Program-made: the position numbers and the translations under genes
The notes under the pieces: model-generated
What the model was told of the DNA's origin: nothing
Databases searched by the model: none
Seen by the model: only the letters and a program-made list of their open reading frames with translations
Shown: positions 59,001 through 64,000 of the stretch, piece after piece
Numbering within the stretch: position 1 is the stretch's first letter
Layout: each line of letters opens with the position of its first letter
From: Macrocystis pyrifera
Lineage: Eukaryota > Sar > Phaeophyceae > Laminariales > Laminariaceae
DNA: 64,000 nt
Assembly (NCBI GenBank): GCA_031763025.1
Contig: JASSKH010000001.1
Span: 8,489,024-8,553,023, forward strand
Direction: 5' to 3'

Positions 59001-62000
59001 TGCCGATCTCACAGTTTGGCAGCTCAATGTTACCAATAGTATCACAATTAATAATAACCATTAGAGTTATTATTCTGACCTAGGCTTCGGAAACGCAAAG
59101 GCACAAGGAGTCTAATTCAACGGACAGATCCACTGCTTTACCTGCTAGCTTCGCCTGGTTGAGGACACTTGCGGGGAATTTTCGGAGGAGCACTGGCGGC
59201 AGTCGTGGCGGCGGCGGCAGCAGCAGCAGCAGTGGCTGCGGCTACCGCTGCTACGGCCGAAGACGATTCCGCGCCCCTGACGGCAGCCGTGAAGCTGGCC
59301 ACGAAAACGGGGTAATTGACGTAGGACCCTCCTTGCTCTGCACACTTGTGGCGTTGCAATAACCTGTGGGGCGAATAGGTAAGGCGGGGAGGATGGAGGA
59401 AAAATTCACCTTATGGCTTGGGTTGGGGAAACTACAGCAGAGCGTGGGGATAGTTGCAAGGAACTGTATGAGGCAAGTGGGACAACGAGTGTCGCTAGGC
59501 AGACCTGTATTTTGGGATGCGTCCCGTAACCCGCAAGCGTTTGAGGCAACAGTGGCATTCGGCCATCTTTGTGGTTATGCTGTGCGGCACACTCTACATC
59601 TGTGCAAGCGGGAATACTGTCGTTCGGCCGCACGAGTACATTGAGGCAATATGAGCATAGTTTTATTATGTCTGATGCCAACATATATTAAATACTTACT
59701 CAGTAGTATTCCAAATGAAGTCCACTGCACTTAGATACGCTGGAGCATAAATGACGTTCCGTGTTCAATTAAACTGCAGGTCCCGTGGCGATTAGGGGAT
59801 AGGCTTAGCCTTAGGGCTTGCCTTGGGCATTTGGAGTTTTCGGGATAGTTAGCTGCAGGACTGGTATTGTTAATAGGTGTTTATCATACCCACTAATACA
59901 TTGTCAATTGTAGGCTAATAGTTCATCGGGTTACACTCCTACAAGGATATTTGTCAAGCGTCAGCTTTTGGGTGGGGTACAGGGTTGCTGGAGCAAGAAG
60001 CCTACTATAAGAAGCATTTAACTGGTGCGACGTTCGGGGGGATGCCCCTCTTTTTTCATTACCTTAGGAGTAGGCCACTGGGGGCTAGTGGCCCTGTGCC
60101 TCACTCAACGTTACACTTGACAATACTTGGCGATGCAGCGTCACAAGTAATCCCGTGACAGTAGCGCATATCGCGAAACAAAAGGTACGAGGCTTAAGAC
60201 CACTGACCAATGTGGGGAGTCACCCGGCCGAGCTGCTCTACACTAATAAATCCAACTGCGATCCCCCCAACCCTAACCCTCACCCTGACCCTCCAGCCTT
60301 AGCCTATCCCTAAGCTGTATATATGGTATCCCCATCTGCTTTCGCTTATCGACTATCGACCAAGGGTGCAGGAGAGAAGTCACTTCTAAGTCCTTTGTTT
60401 GCAGCCGCTGAGAGCCACTAGGCCGAGTGACCAAGTACCCTTTGTATTTGTCTGCTCAAAGCTAAGACTAATGTAGAGTATGGTAGACTGCTGTGAACTT
60501 TTCAAGTTTTTTCAATGCGCGATATGCTCCTCAACGAATGAGATTGTTTGATACACAGCGCCGATAGAACATTCAAGCCAAAGTTTGAGTGGGGTACAGA
60601 GGCACTCGCCGGAGTGAACATGATGCCATAATACACCTTTTAGCGCTGCAGTCCCGGTTTGAGGACAATCTAGTCTAATTTCAAGTAGTTTGTCCCCCAA
60701 AGGGGACTACACTACTAACAGTTCTAAAAGGGATATGGGGGTACATACTTACCACGCCGTAGCGCAGTCGATCGTGGCATGTGTCTGCCGCTACCTCAGG
60801 TGCGTGAGTGAGTGTGTGTGTGTCGACCGGATCCGATGACGAGAGCGTCAGGTGCGGAGGAGATAACCGCTACCTCTATATCAACGGCGTGCGGCGAAGC
60901 ATGGCAACCAATACCGCGCGGGATAACGACCACTCACCGCGTAAGTTCGGCTTCTCCAACTTTCCCCAGGCCGCCTTCCTTCTCCAAGGCCCTGGCAAAC
61001 GCTCTGCGTGATGCCTTACCAGTCTTGTTTGTGTCAGCCATCCTCAGAACGTCCGACAATCGCCGGACCTGGTTGAGCAGCTTTGCTCGGGCCTGTGGAA
61101 AAATAGGAAAGTTTGAACAAATACCGAGAGAACGGCAGCAATAGCGTAGTACCAAACTGAGCAGCGTTTATGTACTATGTTCCTGTGATCCTATTTTACT
61201 ATAATACTATACTTTGGTAGTATCATAGTATGATGAAAGGTCGGTGCGACCGTAGGCGTAGCACCAAAAGGCTTACTGTAGGACCCTCCTTCCATTACCT
61301 TCCCTGAAAGACCTCTATATTATTAGCCCACTCAACAACCGACCCTGAGAAGTATTGCAAGCTAAGCCTAGTACAAAAAACAATGAGCTTGCAAATAGTT
61401 GCATGCAATACCCATCAGTAGGCATCAGTTCAGGAGGTCCCCCAGTGGGAAACGTTTGGACCATACTATAATAAAGTATGATGTATTGAGCCCCAGGCAT
61501 AGATCGCGTTCGAACACTCTACAGTAAACGAGCGTACTCTCTGTAGAGTAACTTTGACGACGCCCCCAGCGGTAACGACTACTCCAGTATGTGCGATATG
61601 CGCGGGATGTGCAGTATGCGCGGTATGTGCAGTATGTGCGCTGCGATAGAGATTCCACGTAATTCCTCCCTTCAGGTGGTCCATACTATTACTAAGTCAC
61701 TACTACTACTGTGCTACTACTGCTTCTCCTACACCTACACCTACTCCTACTCCTACTCCTCCTCCGCCTCCTCCTCCTCCTACTACTACTACTTATACTG
61801 TTCAGCAGTACCTCAGCCTAAACTAAAGTTGCCAAAATGTGTGCAGTAGGCGGACGTGGCCCGGTTGGCAATCCCAAGACCTACAGTATTTAGCTGTAAA
61901 ACGAAAAATATTTTGCAACACTAACGATACAAGGTACACCGCACTTCTGTTAGTGGAATGGTGAACCCCGCGCGGCTATTTTGGGTCACATGATTGCAGT

Positions 62001-63953
62001 AGCCCAACATGCAACAGGTAGAGTATAGAGTAGGCCCTTCTAACTAAGATGCTCTTCGGAACCACGCCCGTTGGTCAAAGCGTCGTACGCCTACTGGAAA
62101 CCCCCATCGATGCAGCCCCTATTTGCAACCCCTACTTGCAATCCCTCTCGTAGCAGCGTCTAAGTGCAATCAATACCTTACCAGCCCCTATGTGCTACCT
62201 CTATCGTGGCAGCGGCCCCTACTTGAAATCCCTACCGTAGCACTATGCATCAAAAGCATCCTGTCTGTGTTCACCTTGTTGCCTTCGCCAACCAAGGCGG
62301 CTCGCTTGGCGTCGACGCTGTTCTGTATGCTGGAGCTACGTTCGCGGACCAAGGCAATCGCCGCTCGACATTCGGCAGGCCTGTAGAAGCTGGTGAAGTC
62401 GCTCATGGTCCATCTCTGGGTATAGCGGCGGGAGCGAGGGGCAGCCGTGCAAACGCTTGGGTCAAGACAAGTCGTGACACCTACATGCCTGCTCTTTATT
62501 TCTTCCAGTTCACAAGTTAATTATTGGTGTGGGTGGACTTATGCACTCACTACGCCTATAAGGTAGACAAGCCAAAGCCCTACCAGTGAAGATGAGTCGA
62601 TATCTGCCTTGTGTGCGCTTGTTGCGTTCCGGCATTGACGTACACTACTATGTATGGCGTTATGGGTTGCTTTTTGGTGTGCCATAGACTATAGGTCTGA
62701 AAAGGTCCAAACGTCCAACCCTGGCAGTTTCTGCCGAGCTACCACTATAGTATTGGCAGCACCTAAACTGCTAAGGTGTCCGAATGTCACTGCGATTCAC
62801 TCGGATTACGTGTCCTCGTAAGAACAGCCCCGCCTTTATCGCTGCCGCCGCTATATTGCACACTAAGGTACACCAGTGAACACGAATGTATGCTAATGAG
62901 CAATAAAGTACACTATTGATCATGCACACCAACCGTGCGCTAATGAATACTATCGAGTATTGTACGCTACTACCGGCGGGTGGCGTTGATTCCAATGACT
63001 ACTACTGTAGCGTCACTGGTAATACCTCAGTGGCGGTAGTGTAGTGGCGGCATACACCATTTCCTTCCAGATTATCTATCGCCGTTCTCTGTCGTTTGGC
63101 AGGGTCAGCGTATGCCAGCAATTCATGGAGAAAGACCTTCGCTCTTCGTCTACGTACGTAACACGATCACATGTGCCACGCTACAAGTTCAATGTTCTTC
63201 GAAGCACACGCTTCAACCCCATTCACCAACAAGAAGCTGCAGAAACAAGCAGAGCACCCATGCATATTTTTAGCATGTCGTAGGTCCTTTGGACGCAACT
63301 ATGTTACGGTACAGGGGGTGCCTACTGCCTGCTACTACTTTATTGTATACCATGGATAGTGTTCTTCGCATCTCAAGGAGCTCTGTGCCGACTGTGAGAA
63401 ATCTATGTACACAGCCCCATGAACAATGTTTTATGACTATGACTATGACTATGAATATGAATATGAATACACACAAAAGAGAAACACCGAAACCACGCAG
63501 TTGGGGTTGAAAAGGCTTTGTGCAGGGGGGGGGTATGCAGTTGGGGCATCACTATCTCCTCAGTCAAGAGAGACTCCGTTATTCGTTGATGATCATTGGT
63601 CACAAAAGATCGGGCCGAAAGGTAAGGTACCCGTCCCCCCCGCCACACTCCCTTCCACCCTTCAAAGATGCAGCATACACTTATAGTAAACGTCAAAACG
63701 CCGACAACACTCTGCGCAAGAAAAAGAAAAACAAGCAAGAATGAATCATCGTCGCCAACATGCCACCCTCAAATCAACCCCCACTCACCTCTCCGCCCGC
63801 ATCCGTGGCATGCTTGTTCAAGACTCGCACGAGGACTTGGTCACAACTATCGTCGCCAGTAACTCCAGCGTTTCGAGCAGCTTGTTTGAGCGCAGGCAAC
63901 CCCATGACCCCTCCCTCTCCAGCTGTCGTGAGCGATCGAAAGCACGCCTCGGC
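52886..63953 (-). CDS. Multi-exon EF-hand repeat protein, EFCAB6-like (partial)
   Basis: Minus-strand exons, 5' to 3': 63953-63789, 62380-62275, 61092-60938, 59363-59142, 54010-53917, and possibly 53005-52886. All have GT-AG borders. Junctions 62275/61092 (phase 0), 60938/59363 (phase 2) and 59142/54010 (phase 2) keep one open frame. The junction 63789/62380 does not match in phase, so an exon is missing between them. The repeating pattern is a charged helix, a degenerate EF loop (for example ADTNKTGKASRRAF) and a second half such as SYVNYPVFVASF. Paired EF-hands in long tandem with most calcium ligands lost are typical of EFCAB6-like proteins, associated with cilia and flagella. None of the loops seen keeps the glutamate at position 12. 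The gene continues past the right edge. Family assignment is inference from pattern. Confidence 0.55.
53682..53786. mobile_element. TA-flanked MITE, copy 5 (in an intron)
   Basis: 105 bp; TAACGGGGG at the left, a degraded CCCCCCGTAG at the right. TA remains on the left only. It lies in the last proposed intron of the EF-hand gene. Confidence 0.8.
53917..54010 (-). CDS. EF-hand gene exon: DVARSAKALRKAF segment
   Basis: 94 nt, phase 2 in, phase 0 out. Encodes DVARSAKALRKAFKQCENPY then RRGVVSASQFQ: the first helix and loop of a degenerate EF-hand. Donor CAG/GTAGGC. The acceptor AG lies in a TACCTGGTAG word at the edge of the GGTACAG tandem repeat. Confidence 0.6.
54011..54085. repeat. GGTACAG 7-mer tandem repeat at the 3' end of an intron
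   Basis: About eight copies of the heptamer, bounded by TACCAGGTAC on both sides. On the gene's strand it reads CCTGTAC repeated and serves as the pyrimidine-containing tract before the proposed acceptor. Confidence 0.8.
54086..59141 (-). other. Large intron (~5 kb) of the EF-hand gene
   Basis: Between the exons at 54010 and 59142. It contains open frames of up to 164 codons on either strand (54339-54818 plus, 55608-56102 minus), none with motifs; a telomere-type tract at 57638-57668; and a G run at 58068-58092. I see no second gene that I can support. Confidence 0.45.
59142..59363 (-). CDS. EF-hand gene exon: second EF half and Ala-rich linker
   Basis: 222 nt, phase 2 in and out. Acceptor CCCCACAG/G; donor AGCAG/GTAAAG. 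Encodes LLQRHKCAEQGGSYVNYPVF, completing the EF pair begun in the previous exon, then an Ala-rich, low-complexity linker (GCTGCTGCC-type repeat) and a Pro/Lys-rich end. Confidence 0.6.
60637..60732. mobile_element. Inverted-repeat element related to 10987-11148
   Basis: CTTTTAGCGCTGCAGTCCC on the left, GTTCTAAAAGG on the right, with GAGGACAA and TTGTCCCCC inside. Matches only the second hairpin of the 10987 copy. It sits in an intron of the EF-hand gene. Confidence 0.55.
60938..61092 (-). CDS. EF-hand gene exon: best degenerate EF-hand
   Basis: 155 nt, phase 0 in, phase 2 out. Textbook acceptor (TTTCCTATTTTTCCACAG) and donor (CG/GTGAGT). Encodes ARAKLLNQVRRLSDVLRMAD then TNKTGKASRRAFARALEKEG: helix, loop with D1, N3, T5, G6, and exit helix. 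Position 12 is Ala rather than Glu. An internal GTAAGG could act as an alternative donor. Confidence 0.65.
61590..61800. repeat. Short tandem repeats (ATGTGCAGT-type and CTACNC-type)
   Basis: 61590-61640 repeats GCGCGGTATGTGCAGTAT; 61730-61800 is a CTC/CTAC-rich pyrimidine tract. Both are intronic; the Met/Cys/Arg frame is not a gene. Confidence 0.7.
62275..62380 (-). CDS. EF-hand gene exon: linker helix
   Basis: 106 nt, phase 2 in, phase 0 out. Acceptor TTCTACAG, donor AACAAG/GTGAAC. Encodes PAECRAAIALVRERSSSIQN then a basic stretch, ending EGNK directly before the ARAKLL exon. Confidence 0.5.
63427..63470. repeat. Hexamer tandem repeat (TATGAC/TATGAA)
   Basis: Three TATGAC then three TATGAA units. 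Intronic. Confidence 0.85.
63789..63953 (-). CDS. EF-hand gene exon: rightmost visible exon
   Basis: 165 nt, phase 0 in and out; acceptor CTCAAACAG, perfect donor GAG/GTGAGT. Encodes AEACFRSLTTAGEGGVMGLP then LKQAARNAGVTGDDSCDQV and a helix ending NKHATDAGGE: one degenerate EF-hand followed by the start of its partner. The next residues should come from an exon I could not place between 62381 and 63788. Confidence 0.5.
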
Positions 63954-64000
63954 CTGTTTGAGATGCGCGCAGCATCGCAGCATCGCAGTATTGCTTAGTT

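Noticed and set aside
63279..63419. Small exon candidate to bridge 63789 and 62380
   Set aside because: A 41 nt segment with acceptor CTCACAG fits the phase, but its translation does not resemble the expected EF-hand strand, so I left it out.

Overview
The window is eukaryotic nuclear DNA: spliced genes with GT-AG introns and reverse transcriptase relics, most of it dispersed repeats. I infer a large-genome stramenopile, most likely a brown alga. The reasons are ~0.1-5 kb introns, an EF-hand repeat protein of the flagella-associated kind, TTAGGG-type interstitial telomere tracts, and a mix of Copia, LINE and PIF/Harbinger relics. No marker gene in the window proves this placement. There are no bacterial-style operons, rRNA genes or CRISPR arrays.

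Layout. 0-5.9 kb: a truncated copy of a ~2 kb palindrome-rich terminal-inverted-repeat (TIR) element carrying a nested insertion, then a decayed minus-strand LINE. 5.9-12.5 kb: LINE tails, a second 5'-truncated LINE, a TA-flanked MITE and simple repeats. 12.5-15 kb: a Harbinger-type TIR element holding a long (CT)n tract, and a second copy of the nested insertion family that itself carries a 250 bp insertion with an 8 bp target duplication. 16.7-19.9 kb: the intact palindrome-rich TIR element, then a TTA-flanked Harbinger-like element inside another repeat. 20-27 kb: MITE, (TAC)n, tRNA-like dispersed repeats and a third LINE. 28.5-32.7 kb: a Copia retrotransposon relic on the minus strand, with its key catalytic residues gone. 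33-34.4 kb: an array of TGGAAGCTTCCA/CTTCCATGGAAG palindromes (a second array lies at 47.5-48.6 kb). 34.7-35.6 kb: a Harbinger relic with transposase remnant, TIRs and TTA duplication. 36.4-38.6 kb: C-rich, G-poor DNA. 38.9-46.9 kb: the likeliest host coding region, with a three-exon minus-strand gene of unknown function and several candidate exons. 50.6-51.6 kb: a ~55 bp minisatellite. 52.9-64 kb: a minus-strand multi-exon EF-hand repeat gene that runs off the right edge.

The two host gene models rest on splice-site and phase agreement that I worked out by hand. In the EF-hand gene three consecutive junctions keep frame (phases 0, 2, 2); in the unknown gene two junctions do (phases 1, 2). 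The mobile elements are all non-autonomous or broken, but several nested pairs give paralogous empty sites, so target duplications can be read directly. Two palindromic words, TACCAGGTA/TACCTGGTA and TATTAATA, recur far more often than chance would allow, in unrelated contexts across the window.
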